The notes: generated by a model not told the origin, from the sequence alone. 64,000 bases of DNA from Phycisphaerales bacterium (GCA_014238205.1 JABABM010000001.1:62001-126000), one strand, 5' to 3'. Shown: positions 44,005-54,064, counted from the stretch's first letter. Numbers and translations are program-made.

Positions 44005-44661
44005 GTGACTGCCGACGCCGATCGCTGCATCAGGCTTCGACGACCACCGGTCCTGTCCATCATTGATGAACCTTTCGTGCCCGATGGTGTCGACATCGAC
44101 CAGGTCGAGGCCCGGTGGGAATCACTGCAACGGTCGAACCCCGCCTTCTTCGATGGGCGTGCTTTGCACGTGCTGGGTGTGCATCGAAACGGGTGCGGTG
44201 GGGCGACCATCAACCTCGTCGAGTGCGCCTACCGGTTCTACGCCGTGCAGTGCGAGGACTTGGACTGTGGTGTTCGGCCCCTTGGGGTCAAGGGCATCAC
44301 GATGCATGGTGACCGGGTGCTCATGGGCCAGCGGGCAGGGTGGGTGCACCAGTACCCCGGGCTCTGGGAGTTTGCTCCAGGCGGGGGCGTGGAACCGGGT
44401 CGTGATCCTGTCGACGTGCTTCTCTCGGAACTGGCCGAGGAGACGGGCTGTTCATGTGCTGGTCAGCCGGTGGCAATCGCCCTGCTTCTGGACGAGGTCA
44501 CACGGTGCTGGGAACTGGTCTACCGGTTGCAGGTCGAGGATGAGAAGCTCAGTCCCGGGACCGATGAATACTCGGACCTGCGGTGGTGCGCCCGAAACGA
44601 GGTTCCCGGACCGCTTTCCAGCATCGCTGAACGCATGCAATCCCTCCTGCAGCACTGTTAA
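44005..44661 (+). CDS. Nudix hydrolase-like protein with altered Nudix box
   Basis: From a GTG at 44005, 4 bases after the dehydrogenase stop, the product is 218 residues. The Nudix fold is visible in VLMGQRAGWVHQYPGLWEF followed by the box GGGVEPGRDPVDVLL and SELAEETGC. Compared with the usual GX5EX7REUXEEXGU, the first Glu is Arg and the Arg before the catalytic Glu is Ser, while the ELAEE core that binds metal is intact. The N-terminal 100 residues (ending VRPLGVKGITMHG) resemble those of Nudix proteins whose box follows a separate N-terminal domain. Nudix enzymes hydrolyse nucleoside diphosphate derivatives. It may still be active; the substrate is unknown. Confidence 0.8.
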   Translation: MTADADRCIRLRRPPVLSIIDEPFVPDGVDIDQVEARWESLQRSNPAFFDGRALHVLGVHRNGCGGATINLVECAYRFYAVQCEDLDCGVRPLGVKGITMHGDRVLMGQRAGWVHQYPGLWEFAPGGGVEPGRDPVDVLLSELAEETGCSCAGQPVAIALLLDEVTRCWELVYRLQVEDEKLSPGTDEYSDLRWCARNEVPGPLSSIAERMQSLLQHC

Positions 44662-44728
44662 TCGACTTTCTCCTTGTCATGGGCATGTTCAGGGTGGACA
44701 CTGGAGTCCAACTGGAGGGAAGAGAAGC

Positions 44729-47700
44729 ATGAGAGGATCGATATCGATCGTTGCAGCGCTGTCGCTGCTGGTGTCCACCACGGCCTTGGCTGCAGGTTCG
44801 TCCGGGGAGTACCCCGACGGTTCCTGGCAACTTCAGCCACCCAGCACCGCAGAAGGTGACTGGTTCGGCGGCTCGGTCGCCATGCATGGCGACTACGTGC
44901 TCGTTGGTCAGCCAAGCAACCAGTACCACCAGGACAACCTGGGCAGTGCGCATCTCTACCAGTGGAACCAGGCCCAGGACACGTATGATCTGGTCTGGTC
45001 ACCAGGGGAAGGCACGCATTACTCCTTTGGCGAATGCGTGGCAATGACCTCTGAATGGATGGCCATCTCTGCGCCATATGAACCCGTTGACGGGTTCACT
45101 GCCGGGGTCGTCTACATCTACATGCCTGATGGAGGAGGTGGATGGAACCTGGCCTACGCGATCGAAGGGGGTTTCGGGTTCGGCAAGACTTTGCTGATCG
45201 TCGATTCCCTTCTGTTCGCGGGCAACCCGTTCCATGGCGGAGTTGGGACCAATTCGGGCAAGGTCGACATGTACCTGATGTACCCGGACCAGGCTGTCCT
45301 GTGGCTGGAGGTTGAGCCTGATGTGCCGGAGGCCTATGCGAATTTCGGAGAAGCCATTGGTTTCCACGAGAAGGGGAACGATTCAACGCTCGTAGTAGGT
45401 GCGCCCACGACACATATCGAACCCCTGGAAGACGGGGGGCGGGTCTACATCTTCAAGTTCGATGCCCAGGACGGCTGGGTCGAGGACCAGGTCATCTTTC
45501 CAAACGGTGGTTGGTTCGACTCATCAAACTTTGGCTGCTCTGTCTCAATCGATGGTGACCGGCTTGCGATCGGACATCGATGGGGGATTCAAGATTCAGG
45601 ATACGCTGACGGCACTGTTGAGCTCTGGGCACGTGAGCAGGGAAGCGCATTCACCTTCGAGCACCAGTTCAGCGAGCATGAAGGCACGCACGGATCCCTC
45701 TTTGGGGATGCAGTTGTACTGGAGGGAACGACGCTTGTCGCGGGGTGTCCCGGTGATGATGAGCAGGGAGGTGATGCCGGTGCAGCATACGTCTATGAAC
45801 TCGATGCTGAAGGTGAGTGGATCCTCGAACGCAAGTTGCTTCCTCATTTTGGCATCCCCGGTGAACAGTTCGGGGCCTGTCTTGCATTCGAGGGTGATCG
45901 CTTGATTGTCGGTACGTGGGCGTGGTTGGGTGAGGGGATTCCTGGCTCAGCCTGGGCATACGACCGCAGTGACGGCTCCTGGCAGGATGATGTGCCCCTG
46001 GTGCCAAGCCAGATCCAGACCCCGGATTCATATGCATTTGCACCCGATATTACGACGCCGAGTTACTTCGGCTTCGATCTCGTGGCAAGCGGCAGTCATG
46101 CTCTGACCACGTCTGGATTGCAAGGTGATCAAGATGCTGCGCACTTTCTTCTCCAGGGCAGTGATTCCTGGGAGGTTGTCCAGTCATTCGAGCCGCACGA
46201 AGCAATAACCCCCATATTCTTCGGATTTTCCAGCGCCATTGATGGCGGACTTGCAGCTGTAGGTGATCCATATGGAGTAGATACCACTGGTGCACAGAGC
46301 GGTGTTGTTCATATCTATGAACGAGACGAGTCATCAGAACAGTGGGAGTTTGCGGGGCTCTTGAATGGGCAATTTATGGGGGGGGAGGGGGCTGGCTTCG
46401 GATCAAGCCTTGCTCTGCAATCTGACACCGAAACAATCGTGGTCGGTGGGGTTGGTTACAACGATTCTGACGGTGGTGTATTAGTACTTCGTCCAGGTGC
46501 CATCGTCGTTCTTGACCCGCCTGTTTCTGGTCTTCGGACCAAGTTTGGGCGAGATGTATCCCTCCATGGAGATCTGCTGGCAGTCAGTGAGGGAGAAGAG
46601 CGGGAGGATGGCTCACCGAATGAAGTCCATATCTTCAGGATCGAGGAAACCGGCGAGGTCACCTTGCTTCAGTCGATACCGGACCCCAGACCAAGCAATG
46701 GACTAAATACCACCCCGTTTGGTTTTCGAATGGAGATGATTCCAGGGGGCCTTCTCGTTGGATCACCCTCGGCCGAAGACGAGATTGACCAGGTCGGGGT
46801 GGTGTATTTCTTCATTGACAACGGCTCAGGATTCAAGCTTGAGCAGGTTCTTGCCTCTGGGACCCCGGCTCCAGGCAACAACTTTGGTGCGTACCTCGTA
46901 GCAGATGATGATCTCCTTGTTGTGGGCGAAATCGGGGCTGATGACCTCGCCTACAACTCGGGAGTGAACTGGGTCTTCGAACTCGTCGAGCAGGAAGATG
47001 GTTCTTCAAGCTGGGTGCGTTGCGCGAAGTTGATCGATCCACTGGGTACCTCCGACAGTCTCTCCGCCTTCCCCGCGTTGTCCGGCGATTCAGTGCTTGT
47101 CGGGAACATAGGCGGCACGGGAGCTGCACCGAATACGGGCAACATCAGTGTTTTCAACGATATTCGTCGCAGTTACTGGACCGGGCCTCCATCGGGCAAC
47201 TGGTCGGACGAGGCGAACTGGACGCCGATTCCACCTGACAATGCACGTGCCTCCGTCTTCTCGAGTTGGCCGGGGGGCTTCCAGGCCGTGACACTTGATG
47301 AACTGACACTGCATGTGCCGCAGTTCCGCGTCGAGCTGACCCAACTTGAACTGGATATCAGTTCAGGCCTCCATTACCTGGGCAATGATTCCTCGGATCA
47401 CCTCGTCGTCAAGGGCGCCTCCTCCATGGGTGACACGTCCGTGACCTTCGATGGTTTCGGGACGTTCCTGGTCCGTGGCGACATCCTTGTGGGTGACGAC
47501 ACGAAACTTGGTCGTCTCGTTGCCGCATCCGAGTCAGCTATTGCAGCCATGAGCACGTGGCGACAGGGATCCCTCGGTCGTGTTGAATATATTCTCGAGG
47601 ACTACATCCCGAGCTACGCGGCATTCGCTTCAAACAATGCACCTCGCCTGGCAGGCACCTTGGCTGTCAGAAACCCTGGTGATGTCGAGGTCAAGCTTGG

Positions 47701-49162
47701 CGACACGTACAACATCTTCTCTTCAAATGAGGTCGATGGACCGCTTGAGACTCGATTCGACATCGTGTCGCTGCCGGGGCTTGCGCCAGGCCTGGTCTTC
47801 CGCCTTCACTACGGCGCTGATGCCGGTCGCGGAACCGAGACCATCGTGTCCATCGAGGTCGAAGAGTTCAACAGCCTCGTGGGCTTCCAGGAGCCTGACA
47901 GCTATGACATCCAGGATGGGGCAGCCACCGACGTTGTGACCATCGACCTGACAGGTGATGGGGCCGACGAGATCGCCGTCTGCGTTTCAGGTCCAGGCGG
48001 TTCGCCCGGCCAGCTCTACGTCTTCATCAATGATGGAATGGGCGGCTTCGCCTCGCAGGACATCTACCCCCTTGGAAGCGAGCCTGCCAGCATCGCGGCC
48101 GGTGACTTCGAGGGAGATGGCTGGATTGACCTGGCCGTTTCCAACTACCAGGACGACGAGGTCCGCATCTTCCGGAACGATGCTGATGGCAGTGGCATGC
48201 TCACGGAAGACACGACCCCTCTTGCGGTCGGTGTTGGTCCACTGGGCATCGCTGCCAAGGACTTCAATCATGATGGAGCTGATGACCTGATCGTCTGCTG
48301 CAGTGAGGATCGGGCAATCGAGATCTACGAGGGCTTGAACATCCGGAACCGATCCAGGGCGCCTTCACAGAAGGTCACCACGCCCGGCAAGCCGCAGGAC
48401 GTTGATCCAGAGGATGTCGTGAAGCCGAAGTTCGGCAACGTCGGGGCGACTACGAACGATCCCGACGAGATCATCACGATGAACGTGGGAACGGACGGTT
48501 CACTTGCCGATCCTGTCGGCTATCCATCCGGTGACAACCCGGGGCCCATCACGTCGGAGGATGTCGATGGAGATGGAAACTCCGACTTTGTTGCAACCAA
48601 CCAGGATGATGGTTCGGTCACGGTCCTGAAGCAGTCGGCCGGCCGGGGGTACGACCCGCCCATCATGCTTCCGCTTGGAGCAACCGCCGGCTCATTGACG
48701 ATCGTCGACATCGAGGGCGATGGTGATCAGGACATCGTGGCCGTCGTCGATGACGGGGACGGGCCGGTTGCCAAGCTGCTTCGAAACGACATGAACCTCT
48801 ACAACGGTGAGTTGCTGGTCTTTGCGGATGCAGAACCATTGCAGACGGATGTGGACCCGGTGCTCGTCGACAGCGGAGATCTCGACCAGGATGGCTTCGC
48901 CGACCTGGTGACCATCGGCGAATCAAACCAACGATCCCGTGGAGGCGCACCTTCCACCATGGAGACCCATCCAAACCAGCGGTGCAGTGGTGATGTCAAC
49001 GGGGACAACAAGGTTGACGTCAACGACCTGCTCAGGGTCATCCTGGATTGGGGTGACTGTCCGTCGACGGATTGCCCAAGCGACTTGAACCTCGATGGGA
49101 TGGTTGGCCTGGATGACCTGCTTATCGTCGTCAAGTCGTGGGGGAACTGCGATTCCAGGTGA
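44729..49162 (+). CDS. Giant secreted FG-GAP repeat protein with dockerin-like tag (first copy)
   Basis: The ATG at 44729 follows GGAGGGAAGAG and opens a signal peptide (SIVAALSLLVSTTALAAG); frames from 44063 would put it inside the Nudix gene. The product is 1477 residues. The N-terminal two thirds hold many repeats of the FG-GAP/integrin type, for example WFGGSVAMHGDYVLVGQPSN and FGCSVSIDGDRLAIGHR. A middle segment (about 810-1040) includes SYWTGPPSGNWSDEANWTPI, typical of planctomycete secreted proteins. The C-terminal VCBS-like part (VTIDLTGDGADEIAVCVSG) contains a conserved insert at 1224-1242. It ends with two dockerin-like repeats (VNGDNKVDVNDLLRVILDWG, LNLDGMVGLDDLLIVVKSWG). The function is probably surface binding; the partner is unknown. 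Confidence 0.88.
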   Translation: MRGSISIVAALSLLVSTTALAAGSSGEYPDGSWQLQPPSTAEGDWFGGSVAMHGDYVLVGQPSNQYHQDNLGSAHLYQWNQAQDTYDLVWSPGEGTHYSFGECVAMTSEWMAISAPYEPVDGFTAGVVYIYMPDGGGGWNLAYAIEGGFGFGKTLLIVDSLLFAGNPFHGGVGTNSGKVDMYLMYPDQAVLWLEVEPDVPEAYANFGEAIGFHEKGNDSTLVVGAPTTHIEPLEDGGRVYIFKFDAQDGWVEDQVIFPNGGWFDSSNFGCSVSIDGDRLAIGHRWGIQDSGYADGTVELWAREQGSAFTFEHQFSEHEGTHGSLFGDAVVLEGTTLVAGCPGDDEQGGDAGAAYVYELDAEGEWILERKLLPHFGIPGEQFGACLAFEGDRLIVGTWAWLGEGIPGSAWAYDRSDGSWQDDVPLVPSQIQTPDSYAFAPDITTPSYFGFDLVASGSHALTTSGLQGDQDAAHFLLQGSDSWEVVQSFEPHEAITPIFFGFSSAIDGGLAAVGDPYGVDTTGAQSGVVHIYERDESSEQWEFAGLLNGQFMGGEGAGFGSSLALQSDTETIVVGGVGYNDSDGGVLVLRPGAIVVLDPPVSGLRTKFGRDVSLHGDLLAVSEGEEREDGSPNEVHIFRIEETGEVTLLQSIPDPRPSNGLNTTPFGFRMEMIPGGLLVGSPSAEDEIDQVGVVYFFIDNGSGFKLEQVLASGTPAPGNNFGAYLVADDDLLVVGEIGADDLAYNSGVNWVFELVEQEDGSSSWVRCAKLIDPLGTSDSLSAFPALSGDSVLVGNIGGTGAAPNTGNISVFNDIRRSYWTGPPSGNWSDEANWTPIPPDNARASVFSSWPGGFQAVTLDELTLHVPQFRVELTQLELDISSGLHYLGNDSSDHLVVKGASSMGDTSVTFDGFGTFLVRGDILVGDDTKLGRLVAASESAIAAMSTWRQGSLGRVEYILEDYIPSYAAFASNNAPRLAGTLAVRNPGDVEVKLGDTYNIFSSNEVDGPLETRFDIVSLPGLAPGLVFRLHYGADAGRGTETIVSIEVEEFNSLVGFQEPDSYDIQDGAATDVVTIDLTGDGADEIAVCVSGPGGSPGQLYVFINDGMGGFASQDIYPLGSEPASIAAGDFEGDGWIDLAVSNYQDDEVRIFRNDADGSGMLTEDTTPLAVGVGPLGIAAKDFNHDGADDLIVCCSEDRAIEIYEGLNIRNRSRAPSQKVTTPGKPQDVDPEDVVKPKFGNVGATTNDPDEIITMNVGTDGSLADPVGYPSGDNPGPITSEDVDGDGNSDFVATNQDDGSVTVLKQSAGRGYDPPIMLPLGATAGSLTIVDIEGDGDQDIVAVVDDGDGPVAKLLRNDMNLYNGELLVFADAEPLQTDVDPVLVDSGDLDQDGFADLVTIGESNQRSRGGAPSTMETHPNQRCSGDVNGDNKVDVNDLLRVILDWGDCPSTDCPSDLNLDGMVGLDDLLIVVKSWGNCDSR

Positions 49163-49180
49163 GTCTTGAAGGGAGAAGGC

Positions 49181-52100
49181 GTGAAATCAACACTGCTGTT
49201 CATCAGCCTGCTCGTTGCGCCATTGGCCCTGCTGCACCAGGCTCAAGCAGGTGATCCCGACGGCCTCCAGGAGGATGGTTCATGGCGATTCATCTCCCCG
49301 GATCTGCAGATCGGTGATGTCTTCGGCCAGAGCGTGGTGACTCGCTCGGGGATGATCCTCATTGGTGAATCGAACTTCGCAGGCCACCCGGGACAGGCAC
49401 ACCTCCACATCAAGGACCCCATCGACTTCGCCTACGACTTCGTTGCATCCTTCAGTGATTCGACGGATCCGTCTTTCGGCAGTGCCGTGGCGATGAGCGA
49501 GGATCGGATTGCCGTCGGAGCGCCATTGGAAGTGCTTTCTGGAGGCGATCCCGGTGATCCCGACACGATCGGGGCGGTGTACCTCTACTGGTTTGATGGA
49601 ACCCAGTGGTTGTTGAGCGACATTCTCACATCCACCGTGGGCTCTGAGAACGGGTGCTGCGGGTTTGGTGAAACAGTAGTGATCGAGGGTACGACCCTGT
49701 TCGTTTCAGAACGCAATGCAGAGGTAGATGACAGCGGCCGTGTCTTCGTCTATGACATCGCGAACCCAAAAGGCGTTTCACTGCTCCAGGAACTGGTTCA
49801 AACCGGTGGCATACCAGACAGCACGTTTGGAGCAAGCATGTCAGCCAAGGACACGTACCTGTTCGTCGGTGCACCAGCATTTGGAAGCATTGAAGATGAA
49901 GGTCGCGTCTATGCCTTCCGGAATCCAGGGAACGGATATCAACAGATTCACACCGTCGCGCCCCCGGAAACGGGCACGTTCGAGTTCGGCGAGAGCATCT
50001 CCTGGTCCGGGTCCCGACTGATCATCGGCGCTCCGGGGACTCATGTAGGGCTTGACACCGAGGTGGGTGCAGTCTTCGTCTTCAAGTTTGGGGGGGAGTT
50101 TGAACAACGACTGGATCCACCGGAAATCCTGTCTGGTCGTCGATTCGGTTCTGCAGTCTCCCTTCGACAACAACGGCTCGTCATCGGGTCACCCAGGGAT
50201 GATTACCAGGGGTGGGAATCGGGTTCCGTCACGTCATGGAAACGCAACAACGGCTACTGGGCCATGCAGGAGGAGTTCCGGGCGGCCGCCGGAGAAGCCA
50301 AGGAGGAATTCGGTGCATGCCTTGACCAGAGGCAGGGCGTACTTGTTGTCGGCAACTCTGCGGAAGGCCTGGAGAACAACACGGGTGGTTCCGTCTATGC
50401 CTACGAGTGGAGTTCGGATGGCTGGGTGCCAACATTGAATCCGAAGACCATGCCGATCATGCTGCAATGGGACGAGCTTGAGAATGATCCTGTGTTGCTC
50501 GCCGCAGGATTCGGGAACGCGCTTGATTTCAGTGGTTCACACGCCGTGGTGGGTTCTCCGCTCGATGAACGAGGCAGGGTCTTTTTCTACGAGGGATCTG
50601 GATCGGATTGGGAACTCTCACAGGAACTGCAACTGCCCGATGAGCGTGGTGACCTGATCGGCTCGGCCGCTGCCATGGAAGGGGACTGGACAGTCATCGG
50701 AGTCTCGGGTGGAGAGTCAGCAGGCAACCCACGTGGGGGGACGGTGTACCTGCTCGAGCGGGGGTCGCAGCAATGGGATCCGCTGCACGTAGTACCGTCG
50801 CCGGTTGCTGATGCAGAACTTGGCACGGATGTCGCCATTGATCGCGTCAACCGGAGGTTCATCGCCGGGGCCCCAAGGCATGGGAGTACCGGGAAAGCGA
50901 TCATCGTTGAAGAAGCGGGGGGTACCTGGGAAGAACAATGGCTGGAGCCGCCCGATCCAGGGCAGGTCGTCGAGAACTTCGGATTCGGAGTGGAAGTATT
51001 TGGTGGATGGGCGATGGTTGGAGCCCCCTCCGTGGAAAACTCGGGCGCGATGTCGCGTGCATTCATCTACCGGAATGATGGGACGTCATGGCAGCACGTG
51101 CAGACCATCGATGATCCCCGACCCAATGCCCCGGCAGAGGGCGGCACCTACTTCGGGGCTCGCATCTGCTTCCTGTCGCCGATCCAGGTGGCCATCGCCG
51201 CCCCATTGTGTTCCTACAACAGGCAGTACGAGGGAATCGTCTACGTATTCGAGTTGTCGGGATCAACATGGAAGCTTGAACAGATCCTGTCATCACCTGA
51301 TCCCTCCCCAAGCAACTTCTTCGGAGTCGGTCTTGATTCCAACAGGGATGGAGCGATGGTCATCGGCGCCCCCCTGGATGACGACCTCGGCACCTCGACG
51401 GGAACGGCCTTCATCTACGAGCACGTGGATCATCCTCTCCTGGAACGTGCCATGACCTGGGATCCGATCGTCAAGCTCATCGATACGGAACTGCCACCGG
51501 AGAGCCTTCTTGGATTCACCGCCGCAATGGATGGTGGCACGGTCATGCTGGGGTACCCGGCACAGACCCTGGGCCAATCGGAATCGACCCGCAATGGGGG
51601 AGTTGCGCTCTACGGGGAAGTGCTGTGGGCATTCTGGAATGGGGATCCAGAGGGAACAGGATCATGGAATGATGATTCGAACTGGGTTCCTGTGCCGCCC
51701 GATTCAAAGCGTGGGGCCGTCTTCTCTCTCTGGCCCACCACCGGACCATGCACGGTCACGGTCGATGCGGGGAACTACCCGATCCCGGCCATCGGCGTCC
51801 TCCAGGGAAAGGTGAACTTTCTACTTCCCAATGGTCCCGCTGAGTTCGGGCAACCAGAGGTCTATCCGACCATGTTCATTCTGGGAGATCCGGAAGTCGG
51901 CTCAACGACAGTTTCCATCGACTCCTCATCAGCACCCATGTCTCTGGTTGAGGGTTTAATCCTCGGGAGTCATTCCTGGAGTGGAATCCTGGATATCGAG
52001 ACGGGTTCGACCCAGTTGCTCGAGGTGAATGGTCGATGGTTGCAGGAGGCCATGGGAATCCTCGACATCGAGATCGATCCGGGCAATGTCGTGTGGCCGG

Positions 52101-53629
52101 TCTATTCACGTCAGACTCCACAATTGGGGGGGACGTTGAATGTCGAAGTCGCTCCAGGCGCCCATTTCAACAAGGGTGATGTCGCCTACCTGATGGGTTC
52201 CCATTACACGGACGGCCCCCTTCAAACCTATTTCGACCTGGTCTCGCTGCCTGGACTTCCTGACGGACTTGTCTTCAGCTTGAAGTATGGTCCCCCGGAG
52301 AATCGAGGAGGAGGCATGTTCCCGGTCGTGAGAGTCGTCGTCGAGACGTTCAGCAGCCTGGTAGGCTTCGACCAGCCAGACGAGTATGGAGTCACGGGCT
52401 ATCCCAACGGAATGGTCCTGGCAGATCTCGATGGAGACGGCCTTGATGACATTGCCGTCTGCATCGAGGGAATCCCCGGTCAACTGCACGTCTTCATGAA
52501 CAATGGATCGGGCGGATTCGGTACCCAGGACATCTATACCATCGGCAATCATCCCATCGATGTGGCGGCAGGTGACTTTGACGGTGACGGGACGATCGAC
52601 CTGGCAACATCGAATTACGACGATGACACGATCACGATCCTGTCCAACACCGGTTCCGGCATGTTCCTCGAATCGAGCATTTCACCCCTTGCCGTCGGTA
52701 TGGGGCCGAAGGGATTGGCGGCCAAGGATCTTGACCAGGATGACTTTGACGACCTCATCGTCTGCTGCTCGGAGGACCGGGCCATCGAGGTCTACTCCGG
52801 CTTGAATCTTCGAAACGGGTCCCGTGATGCCGCCCAGAAGGTCGATACGCCCGGGAAGCCCGAGGACGTCGATCCGGAGGATGTCGTCAAGCCCAAGTTC
52901 GGCAACGTGGGAGCGACGACGACGGAGCCCGATGAGATTGTCACCATGGATGTTGGAACGGATGGTTCGCTGTCCGATCCCGTCGGGCACCCGGCAGGTG
53001 ATGACCCCGGCCCGATCACCTCGGACGATGTCGATGGTGATGGGAAGGAGGACTACGTCGTGAGCAACACTGGTGATGGCACGGTCACCGTGCTCAAGCA
53101 GTCGGATGCCCGTGGGTTCGATCCACCATTGACACTGCCGGTCGGAGGCATCGTTGGCTCGCTTGCGATGCTCGATTTCGAGGGAGACGGCGATATCGAC
53201 ATCGCCGTCGTGCAGACAGTCGATGGAAGTACAAGCGTGAAACTGCTTCGAAATGACATGAACCTCTATGAAGGTGATGCTCTGATCTTTTCCGACGGTG
53301 GACCACTGGTCCTTGATGTCGTGCCGGTCCTGATCGATGCAAGCGACATCGACGGGAACGGCTTCGAAGATCTTGTCACCATCGGTGAGCTTCCCGATCA
53401 TCGCCGCGCAGGCGAGGAAGCACCGGACAGCATCGTGGCAGTGGCGACCAACAGTCGTTGCCATGCCGATCTCAACGGCGATGCAACCGTCGACGTACTC
53501 GACCTGCTCGTCGTGATCCAGGAGTGGGGGGACTGCACGGGCTGTGCGGCCGACATCGACTTCAATGGAACCGTCGACGTCATCGACCTGCTGGAGGTCA
53601 TCGCGTCCTGGGGTGTCTGCAGTTCGTAG
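49181..53629 (+). CDS. Giant secreted FG-GAP repeat protein with dockerin-like tag (second copy)
   Basis: This 1482-residue paralogue lies 18 bases after the first copy and has the same plan: signal peptide, repeated FG-GAP units (FGSAVAMSEDRIAVGAPLE, FGASMSAKDTYLFVGAPAFG), a GTGSWNDDSNWVPVPPDSK segment, VCBS-like repeats and two dockerin-like C-terminal repeats (LNGDATVDVLDLLVVIQEWG, IDFNGTVDVIDLLEVIASWG). The GTG at 49181 is preceded by AGGGAGAAGG; a TTG at 49166 would add five residues. The region around residue 1229-1247 is nearly the same as in the first copy, whereas the N-terminal repeats are more divergent. A tandem duplication followed by divergence is the simplest explanation. FG-GAP propellers often bind calcium and partners at the cell surface, but no function is known here. 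Confidence 0.88.
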   Translation: MKSTLLFISLLVAPLALLHQAQAGDPDGLQEDGSWRFISPDLQIGDVFGQSVVTRSGMILIGESNFAGHPGQAHLHIKDPIDFAYDFVASFSDSTDPSFGSAVAMSEDRIAVGAPLEVLSGGDPGDPDTIGAVYLYWFDGTQWLLSDILTSTVGSENGCCGFGETVVIEGTTLFVSERNAEVDDSGRVFVYDIANPKGVSLLQELVQTGGIPDSTFGASMSAKDTYLFVGAPAFGSIEDEGRVYAFRNPGNGYQQIHTVAPPETGTFEFGESISWSGSRLIIGAPGTHVGLDTEVGAVFVFKFGGEFEQRLDPPEILSGRRFGSAVSLRQQRLVIGSPRDDYQGWESGSVTSWKRNNGYWAMQEEFRAAAGEAKEEFGACLDQRQGVLVVGNSAEGLENNTGGSVYAYEWSSDGWVPTLNPKTMPIMLQWDELENDPVLLAAGFGNALDFSGSHAVVGSPLDERGRVFFYEGSGSDWELSQELQLPDERGDLIGSAAAMEGDWTVIGVSGGESAGNPRGGTVYLLERGSQQWDPLHVVPSPVADAELGTDVAIDRVNRRFIAGAPRHGSTGKAIIVEEAGGTWEEQWLEPPDPGQVVENFGFGVEVFGGWAMVGAPSVENSGAMSRAFIYRNDGTSWQHVQTIDDPRPNAPAEGGTYFGARICFLSPIQVAIAAPLCSYNRQYEGIVYVFELSGSTWKLEQILSSPDPSPSNFFGVGLDSNRDGAMVIGAPLDDDLGTSTGTAFIYEHVDHPLLERAMTWDPIVKLIDTELPPESLLGFTAAMDGGTVMLGYPAQTLGQSESTRNGGVALYGEVLWAFWNGDPEGTGSWNDDSNWVPVPPDSKRGAVFSLWPTTGPCTVTVDAGNYPIPAIGVLQGKVNFLLPNGPAEFGQPEVYPTMFILGDPEVGSTTVSIDSSSAPMSLVEGLILGSHSWSGILDIETGSTQLLEVNGRWLQEAMGILDIEIDPGNVVWPVYSRQTPQLGGTLNVEVAPGAHFNKGDVAYLMGSHYTDGPLQTYFDLVSLPGLPDGLVFSLKYGPPENRGGGMFPVVRVVVETFSSLVGFDQPDEYGVTGYPNGMVLADLDGDGLDDIAVCIEGIPGQLHVFMNNGSGGFGTQDIYTIGNHPIDVAAGDFDGDGTIDLATSNYDDDTITILSNTGSGMFLESSISPLAVGMGPKGLAAKDLDQDDFDDLIVCCSEDRAIEVYSGLNLRNGSRDAAQKVDTPGKPEDVDPEDVVKPKFGNVGATTTEPDEIVTMDVGTDGSLSDPVGHPAGDDPGPITSDDVDGDGKEDYVVSNTGDGTVTVLKQSDARGFDPPLTLPVGGIVGSLAMLDFEGDGDIDIAVVQTVDGSTSVKLLRNDMNLYEGDALIFSDGGPLVLDVVPVLIDASDIDGNGFEDLVTIGELPDHRRAGEEAPDSIVAVATNSRCHADLNGDATVDVLDLLVVIQEWGDCTGCAADIDFNGTVDVIDLLEVIASWGVCSS

Positions 53630-53634
53630 GCGGC

Positions 53635-53961
53635 TCAGCCTGTTGAAAGGCAGTTGGCCACGCTCTTCAGATCGGCGACGATCTGGGGTGTTACGCGGAG
53701 TGTGAACGTCGCTCCCTGCTCGGCCCTGGCGAGTTTCGTCGTCCTGCAACGGTTGACCCACTTTCGACCGGCACGGATGTAGGTGACGTTGTCGTGGATA
53801 CGACGCTGGTTGTGCAACTGCTTGCGACCACGCTGGATCTCGGCCTGCATGCCCATGAGCCGCTCAATGGTCTTCCTGGCCGCGGTCGTGCGGGGCGCAC
53901 GGGTCACGGTGAAGGTCATCTCCTGGTTCGGGCTGATCTTGTCGGCAGTCGAGCTGGCCAT
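53635..53961 (-). CDS. Small basic protein of unknown function
   Basis: This 108-residue protein starts at ATG 53961 with GGAG about 10 bases upstream. It has about twenty Lys/Arg and few acidic residues, in a central arginine-rich helix-like region (AARKTIERLMGMQAEIQRGR, KQLHNQRRIHDNVTYIRAGR) and a C-terminal strand-like region (GATFTLRVTPQIVADLKSVA). No signal peptide is present, so it is probably cytoplasmic; nucleic-acid binding is a guess from charge. Codons end mostly in C or G, more strongly than in neighbours, which often marks high expression. It converges on the second FG-GAP gene with a 5-base gap. I do not recognise the family. Confidence 0.7.
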   Translation of the reverse strand: MASSTADKISPNQEMTFTVTRAPRTTAARKTIERLMGMQAEIQRGRKQLHNQRRIHDNVTYIRAGRKWVNRCRTTKLARAEQGATFTLRVTPQIVADLKSVANCLSTG

Positions 53962-53974
53962 TGTGGTTCTCCAT

Positions 53975-53990
53975 GCCCCTTTATCGGGGC
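53975..53990 (-). promoter_or_regulatory. Hairpin just upstream of the small basic gene
   Basis: Five-bp GCCCC/GGGGC arms (53975-53979 and 53986-53990) with a 6-nt loop lie between the FHA-ATPase gene and the small basic gene. On the minus strand the hairpin ends only a few bases before the GGAG ribosome site. It could end the ATPase transcript or affect translation of the small gene; the sequence cannot decide. Confidence 0.35.
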
Positions 53991-54064
53991 CTCAGGTGAG
54001 CCGCACAGTGTATCAGGAGCGATGGCGGTGTCCAAGAGTGTCCTTGATCAATGCCCCCTGGGCA

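Noticed and set aside
42540-44213. 557-residue minus-strand frame opposite the aldehyde dehydrogenase
   Set aside because: It is antisense to a gene with a full ALDH signature and has low-complexity His/Asp/Arg content with no family resemblance.
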